Below, piece after piece: positions 25,448-33,782 of a stretch of DNA of 35,228 bases (its first letter is position 1; the number at the start of each line of letters is the position of its first letter). Source of the stretch: Fuerstiella sp. (GTDB lineage Bacteria > Planctomycetota > Planctomycetia > Planctomycetales > Planctomycetaceae). The translations under genes and the position numbers were made by a program. The stretch covers positions 229 through 35,456 of the forward strand of contig JABABI010000074.1 in NCBI GenBank assembly GCA_014238335.1, in the 5' to 3' direction. A model generated the notes under the pieces. It saw nothing but the letters and a program-made list of their open reading frames with translations. It was not told the origin of the DNA and searched no databases.

Positions 25448-28186
25448 ATGGCAGCTGTAAATCTAAAGTCGCTCATCGGTAAACTCAACGGCCTTTGCAC
25501 CCGAACTCTGGAAGGAGCGGCCGGACTGTGCCTGTCTCGCAGCAATTACAATGTCGAAGTGGAACACTGGCTGCTGAAATTGCTGGAAGGTTCCAACACC
25601 GATCTTCACGCGATCCTGAAAGCATTTGCCATCGACGCATCGCGTTTAACCACGGACACGATGAAGGCCATTGATAAGCTGAAAACCGGCAACTCAAGTC
25701 AGCCGGTGCTGTCACAGCATACGGTGGACCTTGCTCGCGAAGCATGGGTGCTGGGGTCCATTGACTTCTCAGCTGGAAAAACACGATCCGGGCATCTGCT
25801 GCTGGCATTACTGACAGACCGTTCGCTGTCGCAGATTGCGCAGGGCATTTCCGGTGAGTTCAAAAAGATATCTCCGGAAGCACTTGCCAGGGATTTGACC
25901 ACAATCGTTGCCGACAGTTCCGAAGCTGGCTCTGACGTCGTGGCCATGTCCGGCGGGCCAGGCGCAGCAGGAGCGCCTCGCCCCGGTGGTCCCACTCAGA
26001 CTCCGAACCTCGATCAGTACACGATCGATTTGACCGCCCGAGCGCGTGACGGAAAGATTGACCCCGTTCTGGGGCGAGACGACGAAATCCGACAGATCGT
26101 CGACATTCTGACGCGCCGCCGCCAGAACAATCCGATCATGACCGGCGAGGCGGGCGTCGGCAAGACGGCCGTCGTGGAAGGGTTTGCTCTGAAAATCGCC
26201 CAGGGAGATGTCCCACCCGCATTGCAAACCGTCGCTCTGCGCACGCTCGATCTCAGTCTGCTGCAGGCTGGTGCCGGCGTTAAAGGGGAATTCGAAAATC
26301 GACTGAAAGGTGTTATCGATGAAGTGAACAAATCGGTGACTCCCATCATCCTGTTCATCGACGAAGCTCATACACTGATCGGTGCCGGTGGACAGGCGGG
26401 GCAGGGCGATGCTGCCAACATGCTCAAGCCGGCTCTCGCACGTGGAGAGTTGCGAACCATCGCCGCCACCACATGGGCCGAATACAAAAAGTACTTCGAA
26501 CGAGACGCCGCGCTGGCACGCCGGTTCCAGGTCGTGAAAGTGGAGGAACCCGAAATTGCCAAAGCGATCGCCATGATGCGCGGTCTGGTGGACACGCTGC
26601 AGGATCACCACAAGATCGAGATTCTGAACGAAGCCGTCGAAGATTCCGTCAAGCTCTCCAGCCGTTATATTTCCGGACGGCAATTGCCCGACAAGTCCGT
26701 CAGCCTGCTGGACACTGCCTGCGCACGAGTTGCCATTGGGCACACGACCATTCCTCCGGCCGTGGAAGATTGTCAACGGACGATCGATCACATATCAACC
26801 GCAATCGAGGTGCTCGAACGCGAAGTGGCGACCGGTACCGACCACTCGAAAGAACTGGAAGAACTGCGGCAGAGGAAAGCAGACAGTAAGAATCGCTATG
26901 AGCAATTGAAAGAACAATGGGGCAGGGAACGCGATCTAATCAAACAGATTCGTGACGTTCGCGAGCAACTGTCTGGTAATGTCGTGCCCGGCCACGAAGA
27001 ACCGGCTGCCGCGGAAGCTGACGCACCTGCTGATGTTGCCACAGACCCCGTTGTGACTGACGACCAGACAGCAGAACCGCTGTCTGATGAAGACCGCGAA
27101 AAACTGATTACTGAGTTGGCAAAGCTGAACGCCGAACTGTGCGTCATTCAGGGCGAAACACCGCTGATGCAGGCCTGCGTGGACTCTCAGGCGGTGGCGG
27201 AAATCGTGGCTTCGTGGACTGGCATACCGGTTGGACGCATGATGAGCGACGAGATCAATACCATCCTGGCGCTCGACAAAGAAATGCAGAAACGAGTTGT
27301 GGGCCAGGATCACGCGCTCGAGGAAATCGCCGAACGCATTCGCACCTCTCGAGCGAACCTGACCGACCCCGACCGACCCATTGGTGTTTTCTTTCTTGTC
27401 GGTCCCAGTGGTGTCGGCAAAACGGAAACTGCGATTACCCTGGCCGAACTGCTCTACGGCGGGGAACAGAACATGACCACGATTAACATGAGCGAGTTTA
27501 AGGAAGAACACAAAGTGTCACTGCTGATGGGTTCGCCTCCCGGCTATGTGGGTTACGGCGAAGGCGGCATCCTGACGGAAGCCGTACGTCGCAAACCCTA
27601 CAGCGTGGTTTTGCTGGACGAAATGGAAAAAGCGCACTCCGGCGTCCAGGATGTTTTCTATCAGGTGTTCGACAAGGGCAACATGAAGGATGGAGAAGGT
27701 CGGGACATCGACTTCAAAAACACCGTCATCATCATGACCTCCAACGCCGCTACGGACACGATCATGAAACTCTGTGCCGACCCGGAAACAATGCCGAACC
27801 CTGAAGCTCTGGCGGCTGCCCTGCACCCGGAACTCCTGAACAGTTTCAAGCCAGCCTTCCTGGGCCGCATTGTCGTCGTGCCGTTCTTCCCATTGGGTGA
27901 CGACATCATGCGACAGATCGCCGTGTTGAAGCTCGGCAAGGTGGCACGTCGCGTCAAGGAACATTATGACGCAGAATTCAGCTGGTCCGAAGCCGTTCTG
28001 GATCACATTGTCAGCCGCTGCACGGAAGTCGACAGCGGAGCCAGAAACGTCGACCGGATTTTGACCGGTTCATTATTGCCACAGATGTCGGCCGAGTTCC
28101 TGTCTCGAATGGCAGAAGGAAAGGAAATTTCCCGAGCCGTCGTTGACCTGAACGGCGATGAAGGATTTCGATTTGAGCTCAGTTAG
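25448..28186 (+). CDS. clpV: T6SS AAA+ ATPase ClpV (TssH)
   Basis: The 912-residue product is full length. A Clp N-domain (about 1-165) is followed by AAA-1 with Walker A GEAGVGKT (233-240) and Walker B LFIDEAHTLIG (D305, E306), a coiled middle domain, and AAA-2 with GPSGVGKT (652-659) and VVLLDEMEKAH. The segment after ...DVREQLSG (about 510-545) is an Ala/Asp/Pro-rich insert ahead of EKLITELAKLNAELC. NLKSLIGKLNGLCTRTLEGAAGLC at the N-terminus is the ClpV type, not ClpB. ClpV unfolds contracted sheath for recycling. It is the last gene of the plus-strand operon. Confidence 0.97.
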   Translation: MAAVNLKSLIGKLNGLCTRTLEGAAGLCLSRSNYNVEVEHWLLKLLEGSNTDLHAILKAFAIDASRLTTDTMKAIDKLKTGNSSQPVLSQHTVDLAREAWVLGSIDFSAGKTRSGHLLLALLTDRSLSQIAQGISGEFKKISPEALARDLTTIVADSSEAGSDVVAMSGGPGAAGAPRPGGPTQTPNLDQYTIDLTARARDGKIDPVLGRDDEIRQIVDILTRRRQNNPIMTGEAGVGKTAVVEGFALKIAQGDVPPALQTVALRTLDLSLLQAGAGVKGEFENRLKGVIDEVNKSVTPIILFIDEAHTLIGAGGQAGQGDAANMLKPALARGELRTIAATTWAEYKKYFERDAALARRFQVVKVEEPEIAKAIAMMRGLVDTLQDHHKIEILNEAVEDSVKLSSRYISGRQLPDKSVSLLDTACARVAIGHTTIPPAVEDCQRTIDHISTAIEVLEREVATGTDHSKELEELRQRKADSKNRYEQLKEQWGRERDLIKQIRDVREQLSGNVVPGHEEPAAAEADAPADVATDPVVTDDQTAEPLSDEDREKLITELAKLNAELCVIQGETPLMQACVDSQAVAEIVASWTGIPVGRMMSDEINTILALDKEMQKRVVGQDHALEEIAERIRTSRANLTDPDRPIGVFFLVGPSGVGKTETAITLAELLYGGEQNMTTINMSEFKEEHKVSLLMGSPPGYVGYGEGGILTEAVRRKPYSVVLLDEMEKAHSGVQDVFYQVFDKGNMKDGEGRDIDFKNTVIIMTSNAATDTIMKLCADPETMPNPEALAAALHPELLNSFKPAFLGRIVVVPFFPLGDDIMRQIAVLKLGKVARRVKEHYDAEFSWSEAVLDHIVSRCTEVDSGARNVDRILTGSLLPQMSAEFLSRMAEGKEISRAVVDLNGDEGFRFELS

Positions 28187-28316
28187 TAATGTAAATTCAT
28201 GCCCACAGGCGTATGTCTCGGAATAATCTGTCGCTGCCGCAACTCAGACCCCTCCCGTTGGCATTGAGTTTCAGTGTCTGAAGTTCCTTTCGCCGTTTGT
28301 GAGGTTCTTCAATGCC

Positions 28317-28339
28317 TGCTGCTGAGCAGCATCCTTTTT
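28317..28339 (+). terminator. Candidate terminator of the T6SS operon
   Basis: TGCTGC and GCAGCA pair around TGA (28317-28331), followed by TCCTTTTT. It lies 131 bases after the clpV stop in the gap between convergent clpV and fha. The stem is only six pairs with a three-base loop, so this is tentative. Confidence 0.42.
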
Positions 28340-28388
28340 CTGTCGTCGGCTGATTTTTTTGACACAACAGCGTCGAACACTGCCGAGT

Positions 28389-29429
28389 TCAGTTCTGTGG
28401 GATTTCCGGAGCATCTGTCCACGGATGCTCGCCGGATGCGATGGCCAGTCCGAGATCCAGAAACTGCTCCTGCCGCTGTGGAATCCCTTCGGGTTCGCCT
28501 TCGATGGCGGACAGGGAAACGGCAGCAAGGACCATGGTTCCGGCAAGATCGTCTTTTGCCGGAACGGCAGGGGCGTGTACCGGTGTGGTGCTGCCGTCCG
28601 CATAAAAGGCCGCCTGTGCAGGCCATGTGGCCAGCGAGTCCATGTCCTTGACGGTCATGTATTCCAGTGGACATCGGCGATTGTCGTCCGTGGGTTCTCG
28701 CAACCACTGCTCTGTCAGCAGCAACAGTTCTGCATCCGGTTCAGAAGGATCTGCTGAGACTGAAGCACGCACACATTCCACGGCCCACCACACAGCGCAC
28801 CGTTTAGGCAGTGCATAAGACAGAAAGCAGATGGCTTCGGGGACGCTGGCGGTTTTTAGCCGGTCGATAAATTTTTCGGGAGTATCATGGTCTTCCGGAG
28901 TCAGGCGCAGTTTTTGGTGGAGTTTAAAGCGAGCAACCACTTTCAGTGCCAGCGCCTCGCAGAATCCTTCCTGTCGTTCCAGCTCCGGAACGTCTGCAGC
29001 AGCGTCCTCGCTGGCTTTTACTGTCGGCGGACCATTGGCAGCAGATCCGGGAATCGCTATTCCGCGCGGCCCGGAATCCTTCCGGGACCGTAGATTTGCG
29101 GGCGCAGGCTGTTCAGTGGTGACCGGCGACGACGATGACTCCAGACAGAATTCCGTCTCGCCGCAGACAAAGCGACCACCATGGTCCAACATGGCCGTTT
29201 CAACCGGTTGGCCGTCAACGAAGGTCCCGTTTGTGCTCTGCAGGTCGGTCAGCTCACAGGTGGAGGCATCCTGCAGCTGCAGCAGACAGTGTTCAAACGA
29301 CATCAGATGATCCTCTGCAAAGGACACATCATTGTGTTCGCCGCGTCCGATGCGCAGCGGAGCGCCCTGCTGAAGGACGGCAACATCCTTAGTGCCGGCC
29401 GGACTGAGAACTCGCAGAAAAACGGACAT
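28389..29429 (-). CDS. FHA-domain protein with DUF6931-like C-terminal region
   Basis: The start ATG lies 15 bases after the vgrG stop, so the two are co-transcribed. The 346-residue product has an N-terminal FHA domain (about 5-95): GR at 28-29, SFEH at 44-47 and STNGTFVDG with N67-G68, the residues that contact phospho-threonine in this fold. After a Ser/Pro/Ala linker (100-155) comes a helical region with PEAICFLSYALPKRCAVWWAVECVRA and LATWPAQAAFYADGSTTPVHAPAVPAKDDLAGTMVLAAVSLSAI. This resembles DUF6931 proteins, which I recall occurring beside T6SS genes (memory-based, not searched). FHA proteins in T6SS (Fha1/TagH) switch assembly after kinase action; the kinase partner here is not proven. 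Confidence 0.88.
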   Translation of the reverse strand: MSVFLRVLSPAGTKDVAVLQQGAPLRIGRGEHNDVSFAEDHLMSFEHCLLQLQDASTCELTDLQSTNGTFVDGQPVETAMLDHGGRFVCGETEFCLESSSSPVTTEQPAPANLRSRKDSGPRGIAIPGSAANGPPTVKASEDAAADVPELERQEGFCEALALKVVARFKLHQKLRLTPEDHDTPEKFIDRLKTASVPEAICFLSYALPKRCAVWWAVECVRASVSADPSEPDAELLLLTEQWLREPTDDNRRCPLEYMTVKDMDSLATWPAQAAFYADGSTTPVHAPAVPAKDDLAGTMVLAAVSLSAIEGEPEGIPQRQEQFLDLGLAIASGEHPWTDAPEIPQN

Positions 29430-29444
29430 CAATAACAGTTCCGC

Positions 29445-31475
29445 CTAGTTGATCTTTGTCATCGCTCCCATGAGCGTCAGCGTGGCGTCACCGTTGATCG
29501 ATGTCATGGGAGCCTTCACGGTTGTCTCTGCGGTTCCTTCCAGAGCGATCTTCACGCCTTTGACTGTCACTCCGCTCTGGTCGATCTTGATACCGTTACC
29601 GCCGACAATCAACTCAATCGATGTTCCGGCTTCAATCGTAATTTTGGCCCCCGCTTTGATCTCCTGACTGGAGTCGATGGACACTGCCTGGTTGCCCGTT
29701 ATCGCCACTTCCTGGTTGCCCGAGATGGCCACTTCCTGGTTGCCCGTTATCGCCACTTCCTGGTTGCCCTCGATCGACACTTCCTGATTGCCGGTGATGG
29801 CCACTTCCTGATTGGCACCAATCGAAATTTCCTGGTTATTGCCGATATCAATGCTGGAATCATTGCCGATCGAGATCTTCTCGTCGTTTCCAATCGTATT
29901 GGTGCGGTCGACACCGACATTAAGTGTCTGGTTGTTGTTGACGTTCGAATTCATGTCGTACTGGGCGTTGACACAAAGCTCTTCCTTGCCGGCCGTGTCG
30001 TCCATTGACAGTTCATTATGGCCGCCCCCTTTGTGTGTCTGAGTCTTGTTGCCGCGGCGTGTCTTTTCGGCAGGCAGACTGAACGGTGGCGGGTTTTGGC
30101 CGTTGTAAACACGCCCGACGATGAGTGGTCGGTCCGGGTCGCCTTCAAGGAAACTGATGATCACTTCTTCGCCGATGCGGGGGATGTCCATCATGCCCCA
30201 GCCCGCACCTGCGTGGACCTGGGAAACACGTATCCAGTTGCTGCTTTTTTCGTCTTTACTGCCCAGCCTGTCCCACGGAAACTGGACTTTCACCCGACCG
30301 TGTTCGTCTGTGTAAATCTCTTCCCCTCCGGGTCCCACGATTTCCGCCGACTGAATCCCGTAAATGCGGGGTTTGGGATGGTGTGGCGGACGGAACACCA
30401 CGTCAGCGGGAATACACCGAAAGGAATTGGAATAGATTTCGTCAGCGTGGTCCCCCCCCACCAGATAGTTGCCCCCCATCGTGGCATTGTGTCGGACGAC
30501 GGTCAGCACCCATTTCCCCTTTTCTCCGTCATTGTGGTGCTCGGTCACTTCAAAGCGGCCCCCGGGAGAATATGACCGGCATTCACTGCTGCCGGTGGCA
30601 GAGTCAAAATTTAACTCCTCTTCTTCCATTCGCAGTTGTGCCAGCTTGTCGCCGACACCTTTTTCCACATACAGCCCCGGATGGTCGTAGTATTCAAAGT
30701 TCGAGTTATTCGGCAGTGATACCAGGCTGCTTTTGTTGACCAGAAGATCTGTTGTGGGATTTTCGAAGTCGTAGTCGGTATGTGCGAATTTTCCGGTCGT
30801 GAATTCGTAATCACGGTTCCATTCTGAAAGGTTGTCTGTGCTTGCCGGCTGAGACAGATTGGAAAGGAGCCGCGCTTCACTGTCCTTGCAGTCCTCGACA
30901 CCCTCGACATGGTCGGTCATGACCAGCTCGTGTTTTCCTTTCTCGTGCTTGAAGTAGAAAAAGATGCCTTCCTCAGCCAGCAGTCGCGTGACGAACTCAT
31001 AGTGGGTCTCACGATACTGCACACAGTAATCTCGTTTTTCCGGGGTACGTTTCAGATCCCATCTGTAGTCGGAAAACCCCAATTCGCCCAAAAGACCGTC
31101 GATGATGTCCTGTGCGGACTGCTGAGCATCTGTTTCATGAACCCTGCAGTCTTTCCCCTTCGTCAGAAACCAAAGCCAGGGGACAACCTGGGCACGGTAG
31201 ATGTGCGTCCGATCATCGCAGCCGGCATAAACAAATCGATTGATGAATCCGTTGAAATATCGTTCCTCTTCGTCCTGATGCCGCACCCAGAAGTCAACCT
31301 GCTTCCCGACAATATCGGCCGGTTTAATGCTGCTTTCATCAGAAACCATCTGCAGGTCAAACTGAAAGAGCCCCGACATGCGCTCTTCGCCTGTAAAGGC
31401 GCTGAGGGCCAGCTTGTTGCTGCCCAGCGGAGTTTCCACACCGATCGGGCGATTGTCTTGTGCAAGGTCGACCAT
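29445..31475 (-). CDS. vgrG: T6SS spike protein VgrG (TssI)
   Basis: The 676-residue product has the gp27-like N-terminal part (LSAFTGEERMSGLFQFDLQMVS, YCVQYRETHYEFVTRLLAEEGIFFYF) and the gp5-like OB part (GRVKVQFPWDRLG, SNWIRVSQVHAGAGWGMMDIPRIGEEVIISFLEGDPDRPLIVGRVYN). A beta-helix made of eight-residue repeats follows (about 548-596), then a short end (LMGAMTKIN) with no effector domain, so cargo should attach non-covalently or through a PAAR adaptor. AGGAG lies 8 bases before the ATG. It is convergent to clpV and heads the pair vgrG-fha. Confidence 0.97.
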   Translation of the reverse strand: MVDLAQDNRPIGVETPLGSNKLALSAFTGEERMSGLFQFDLQMVSDESSIKPADIVGKQVDFWVRHQDEEERYFNGFINRFVYAGCDDRTHIYRAQVVPWLWFLTKGKDCRVHETDAQQSAQDIIDGLLGELGFSDYRWDLKRTPEKRDYCVQYRETHYEFVTRLLAEEGIFFYFKHEKGKHELVMTDHVEGVEDCKDSEARLLSNLSQPASTDNLSEWNRDYEFTTGKFAHTDYDFENPTTDLLVNKSSLVSLPNNSNFEYYDHPGLYVEKGVGDKLAQLRMEEEELNFDSATGSSECRSYSPGGRFEVTEHHNDGEKGKWVLTVVRHNATMGGNYLVGGDHADEIYSNSFRCIPADVVFRPPHHPKPRIYGIQSAEIVGPGGEEIYTDEHGRVKVQFPWDRLGSKDEKSSNWIRVSQVHAGAGWGMMDIPRIGEEVIISFLEGDPDRPLIVGRVYNGQNPPPFSLPAEKTRRGNKTQTHKGGGHNELSMDDTAGKEELCVNAQYDMNSNVNNNQTLNVGVDRTNTIGNDEKISIGNDSSIDIGNNQEISIGANQEVAITGNQEVSIEGNQEVAITGNQEVAISGNQEVAITGNQAVSIDSSQEIKAGAKITIEAGTSIELIVGGNGIKIDQSGVTVKGVKIALEGTAETTVKAPMTSINGDATLTLMGAMTKIN
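29688..29855 (-). repeat. 24-bp tandem repeats encoding the VgrG beta-helix
   Basis: Seven 24-bp units encode the octapeptide GNQEVAIT and variants (GNQEVSIE, GNQEVAIS, ANQEVAIT, NNQEISIG). The central units are nearly identical at DNA level, suggesting recent duplication or conversion. The octapeptide period is that of the gp5/VgrG needle. Confidence 0.88.
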
Positions 31476-31630
31476 TTTCCTGACTCCTGAATCACCACAG
31501 TTGCTGAAAGAGCCGTGCCCGGCTGATCCGTGTCACTAACGCGTCGTGTCACGGAGTTGTATCGGTCAGGACACGTCGGTAGATCCTTGTACGCCTGTGG
31601 CCCGTCTATTTTCCAACAGTAACCTGTGTC

Positions 31631-31948
31631 CTACCGCCAACTCATCGGACCTTCGTCTCCGATCATACAACGCCCATAATCGATTATCGCGAAAACCGGA
31701 CAGGGGTTGTGTGAATTCTGGTCGAATCCGCAGACTTGATGTTCCCTGGCGTCACAGAAGCCCCAAATGATGGGCAGAATCAGCACGAGAAGCCCCATAA
31801 CAATGTTGAGAAGTGGCCCCCAGCCTTGCCCGCAAACAAGGCCAATGATGCCCACGTACGTCAGCAGCCATAACAGAATGCTGCGTTTTCTGGTGATACC
31901 GGCACAACCAGACGGTGGTCCGGTCAGCCTGACTCGCTGTGAATTCAC
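31631..31948 (-). CDS. Small two-helix membrane protein upstream of vgrG
   Basis: A 105-residue frame with a GTG start reads as a basic N-terminus (ITRKRS), two hydrophobic helices (about 24-40 and 46-64), and a polar Cys-containing tail (CDAREHQVCGFD, NPCPVFAIIDYGRCMIGDEGP). The hydrophobic pattern and its position between vgrG and a candidate effector support a real gene. I do not recognise the family. An immunity protein guarding against a neighbouring effector is one possibility; no evidence beyond position. No clear ribosome site is visible. Confidence 0.5.
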   Translation of the reverse strand: MNSQRVRLTGPPSGCAGITRKRSILLWLLTYVGIIGLVCGQGWGPLLNIVMGLLVLILPIIWGFCDAREHQVCGFDQNSHNPCPVFAIIDYGRCMIGDEGPMSWR

Positions 31949-31994
31949 TGCCGGTCATGGGCGACATGGCAGATTGGAAAACCAGTCAGACCCG

Positions 31995-32063
31995 CACCTG
32001 GCAGTGCACCCCGATCTCACGTGGTGAAACCGCAGAAGCAGACGGTGGTCCGCACAGCGGACC
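31995..32063. repeat. Extended repeat unit with palindrome, copy 1
   Basis: A 69-base unit similar to 34842-34909 (about nine mismatches and one gap). Its end is the 17-bp palindrome GGTCCGCACAGCGGACC (32047-32063). On the minus strand the palindrome is preceded by GTCG. It lies just downstream of the LysM gene's stop. Confidence 0.82.
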
Positions 32064-32072
32064 CGACAAGGC

Positions 32073-32768
32073 TTACTTTGGAATCGTCAGTCTCAGTCCG
32101 ATCCGCAGGTGATTCGGGTTGCGTCCGATTACAGCTCTGTTGGCATCATAGATTTTTTTCCACTGCATCGGATTGCCGTAATAGAAGTGGGCAATCCCGG
32201 ACAGGGTATCCCCGCTGTAGACGGTATAGATGATCGGTCCGGGGCAATCCCGCAGAATCTCTCTGTTCACTCGGGCGTACTCCGCACGGGTGTCGAGTGC
32301 TCGCACTCTTTGAACCGTCAGATCTCGGAATGCGTCTCCGATTTCATCAAGGATCAGTCTCTGTATCATTGCGAAGTCGGAACGGGGATACCAATCGCCT
32401 CGTTGGAACAGGCTCTCACACATGTTGTAGTTCATGATTTCTGTGGGCATCTGATCCATGACATCACGATTATCACTCACGTGGTGCTGTTCATGAACGG
32501 CCCACTTCATCTGCTCACACGGTGTGAGATCGTTGGCGATATACACATCCTGATGCAGGGACAGGCCAAGGGTTCCAGTGTCAAACGTGAATTCAATCGT
32601 GCCACTGCTGCGTTGCTGCTTGAATCTGACCGTCGTTAAGTCGCCCGTGATTCTCGGGACAGTATAAGCCAGCGCCATGCTGTTGCCGGAAATTTGTCTT
32701 AGCCGTGCGGGGGAGACAATCTGCGGTCCCGGCCGCGTTCCCTTGGAAATTGAAAAGTTGAGTGCCAT
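32073..32768 (-). CDS. Candidate T6SS effector: HEXXH putative metallopeptidase with C-terminal LysM
   Basis: The 231-residue product (ATG 32768, AGGA upstream; a GTG one codon earlier is possible) has a beta-rich N-terminal domain ending in WAVHEQHHVSDN. There HEQHH (92-96) fits the zinc-peptidase HEXXH motif, in a setting that recalls DUF922-type putative secreted zinc proteases. A C-terminal LysM domain (about 181-230: YTVYSGDTLSGIAHFYYGNPMQWKKIYDAN...GLRLTIP) should bind peptidoglycan or act as a docking module; LysM also occurs in T6SS/phage-tail proteins. No signal peptide is present, which fits export by the T6SS rather than Sec. It lies upstream of vgrG on the same strand, between two palindrome copies. 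Peptidase or muralytic activity is inferred, not shown. Confidence 0.72.
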   Translation of the reverse strand: MALNFSISKGTRPGPQIVSPARLRQISGNSMALAYTVPRITGDLTTVRFKQQRSSGTIEFTFDTGTLGLSLHQDVYIANDLTPCEQMKWAVHEQHHVSDNRDVMDQMPTEIMNYNMCESLFQRGDWYPRSDFAMIQRLILDEIGDAFRDLTVQRVRALDTRAEYARVNREILRDCPGPIIYTVYSGDTLSGIAHFYYGNPMQWKKIYDANRAVIGRNPNHLRIGLRLTIPK

Positions 32769-33284
32769 CACGTAGTCCTGTTATCCTGGAGGCCATCGGG
32801 CTTTTTTGCCCTGGGCATGCGACCATTCCTTTGTTTTCGGCGATCTCTGGCCGGTGTTGCGTGTTTTTTTTTGCTAACCGACGTGGCTGATCAAAAATAT
32901 GATCAGGTTCCCCTGGCAGTCCGCGGCCAGCGACCAGGGGTTCAGCGGCGGCGTTTCCTGCCAGGAATACTTCCAGCGTTGCTGAAAGAAGACCCGCGAT
33001 TGATGTTCGACGATGTCAATCGTTCCCCAGCCGATGCCTCTGACGATGTGCGGCATGCGATCACTCCGAATACGGACACGGGAATCCCATTGCCCTATTC
33101 TTGATGATCTCGCGCACGTGTTGCGTATTTTCTCGCCCAATCACCTCACATAAGGGCATGAATGGCAGTGACGCGTGTCCTGAGTGCCGGCGAACGGTAC
33201 TGGGCCGCACAGTTGCCTGGTGATCGCAGGAGCAACAGACGTGGTCCGCACAGCGGACCCTGCACAGCCGCGACAGAGCAAGGT
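32769..33284. other. Gene-poor gap with repeat remnants between two candidate effector genes
   Basis: These 516 bases contain a remnant of the extended repeat without its palindrome (about 32901-32932), a perfect 7-bp inverted repeat (CTGATCA 32887-32893 / TGATCAG 32900-32906) and palindrome copy 2 at 33243-33259. Two weak frames exist: plus 32817-33104, and a minus frame starting at 33056 with GGAG upstream. Both run through the repeat remnant and neither resembles a known protein. Confidence 0.5.
33210..33259. repeat. Repeat unit with palindrome, copy 2
   Basis: A shortened unit ending in GGTCCGCACAGCGGACC (33243-33259). The minus strand carries GCAG directly before the palindrome. It is between the cysteine-peptidase gene and the LysM gene, 25 bases after the stop of the former. 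Confidence 0.78.
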
Positions 33285-33782
33285 TCAACCGGAAACGTAA
33301 GCCACCGAACGCAGTGAAAGAAGCCACAGGCGTTGCATCGACTGTTGCACGGTCGAAATATCCACGCTGTTGTTGGACGTTCCCCACGGATTCGAATAGC
33401 TGCATTTTCCTGTATTTGTATTGATTCCGCTGATGACCACAGCGTGTGTCCCGGTACCTGTGATTGTGGGTGCCAGAGTCTTTGTAAAGTGTGTCAGAAT
33501 GAAGGGGCCATTGTGCTGCAGCATCTCCTCAATATAGCTGACCGCAGGACTCATCTGCGGGCCTGTGGACGTGATTCCCCAGTCGTTCAGCATGCGGTAC
33601 ATGACGCCCCACGACGTGGCCGGATTCAGGATGGAAGAATTACCGGGATCGTACCCAATCAACGACTCGACAGTCACGCTGGATCTGGTTCTGTACGACA
33701 GGATCATTGCCGCGCAGGCGACCCAGCAAATCGGACTCTGATACTGTCTGACCATTGGAACGTGGTGAGTAATAATAGCCAT
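33285..33782 (-). CDS. Candidate T6SS effector: papain-like cysteine peptidase
   Basis: The 165-residue product starts at an ATG with GGAG 8 bases upstream. It shows the C39/C70 papain-like layout: a Gln region (VRQYQSP, Q13/Q15) followed by the nucleophile in ICWVACAAMI (C19), a His in GTGTHAVVISGI (H113), and an Asn in SYSNPWG (N131). Spacing and the hydrophobic helix after Cys agree with small bacterial peptidases of the AvrRpt2/C39 type. No signal peptide is seen, consistent with type VI rather than Sec export. It is the first of the three minus-strand genes leading toward vgrG. A bacteriocin-processing or housekeeping role is possible but no transporter is near. Effector status is inferred from context. 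Confidence 0.72.
   Translation of the reverse strand: MAIITHHVPMVRQYQSPICWVACAAMILSYRTRSSVTVESLIGYDPGNSSILNPATSWGVMYRMLNDWGITSTGPQMSPAVSYIEEMLQHNGPFILTHFTKTLAPTITGTGTHAVVISGINTNTGKCSYSNPWGTSNNSVDISTVQQSMQRLWLLSLRSVAYVSG

Noticed and set aside
25248..25460. Short frame between tssG and clpV
   Set aside because: No ribosome site or recognisable features; it overlaps the clpV start and reads like intergenic sequence.
28271..28414. 47-residue basic minus-strand frame overlapping the end of the FHA gene
   Set aside because: No ribosome site, low-complexity Lys/Gln composition and overlap with the candidate terminator of the clpV operon.
32874..33056. 60-residue minus-strand frame with GGAG before its ATG
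   Set aside because: Its 3' half lies in a remnant of the extended repeat, no known family is recognised, and a competing plus-strand frame is equally open. Left as undecided non-coding.
32817..33104. 95-residue plus-strand frame with a signal-like start
   Set aside because: Runs through the same repeat remnant, lacks a ribosome site and resembles nothing recognisable.
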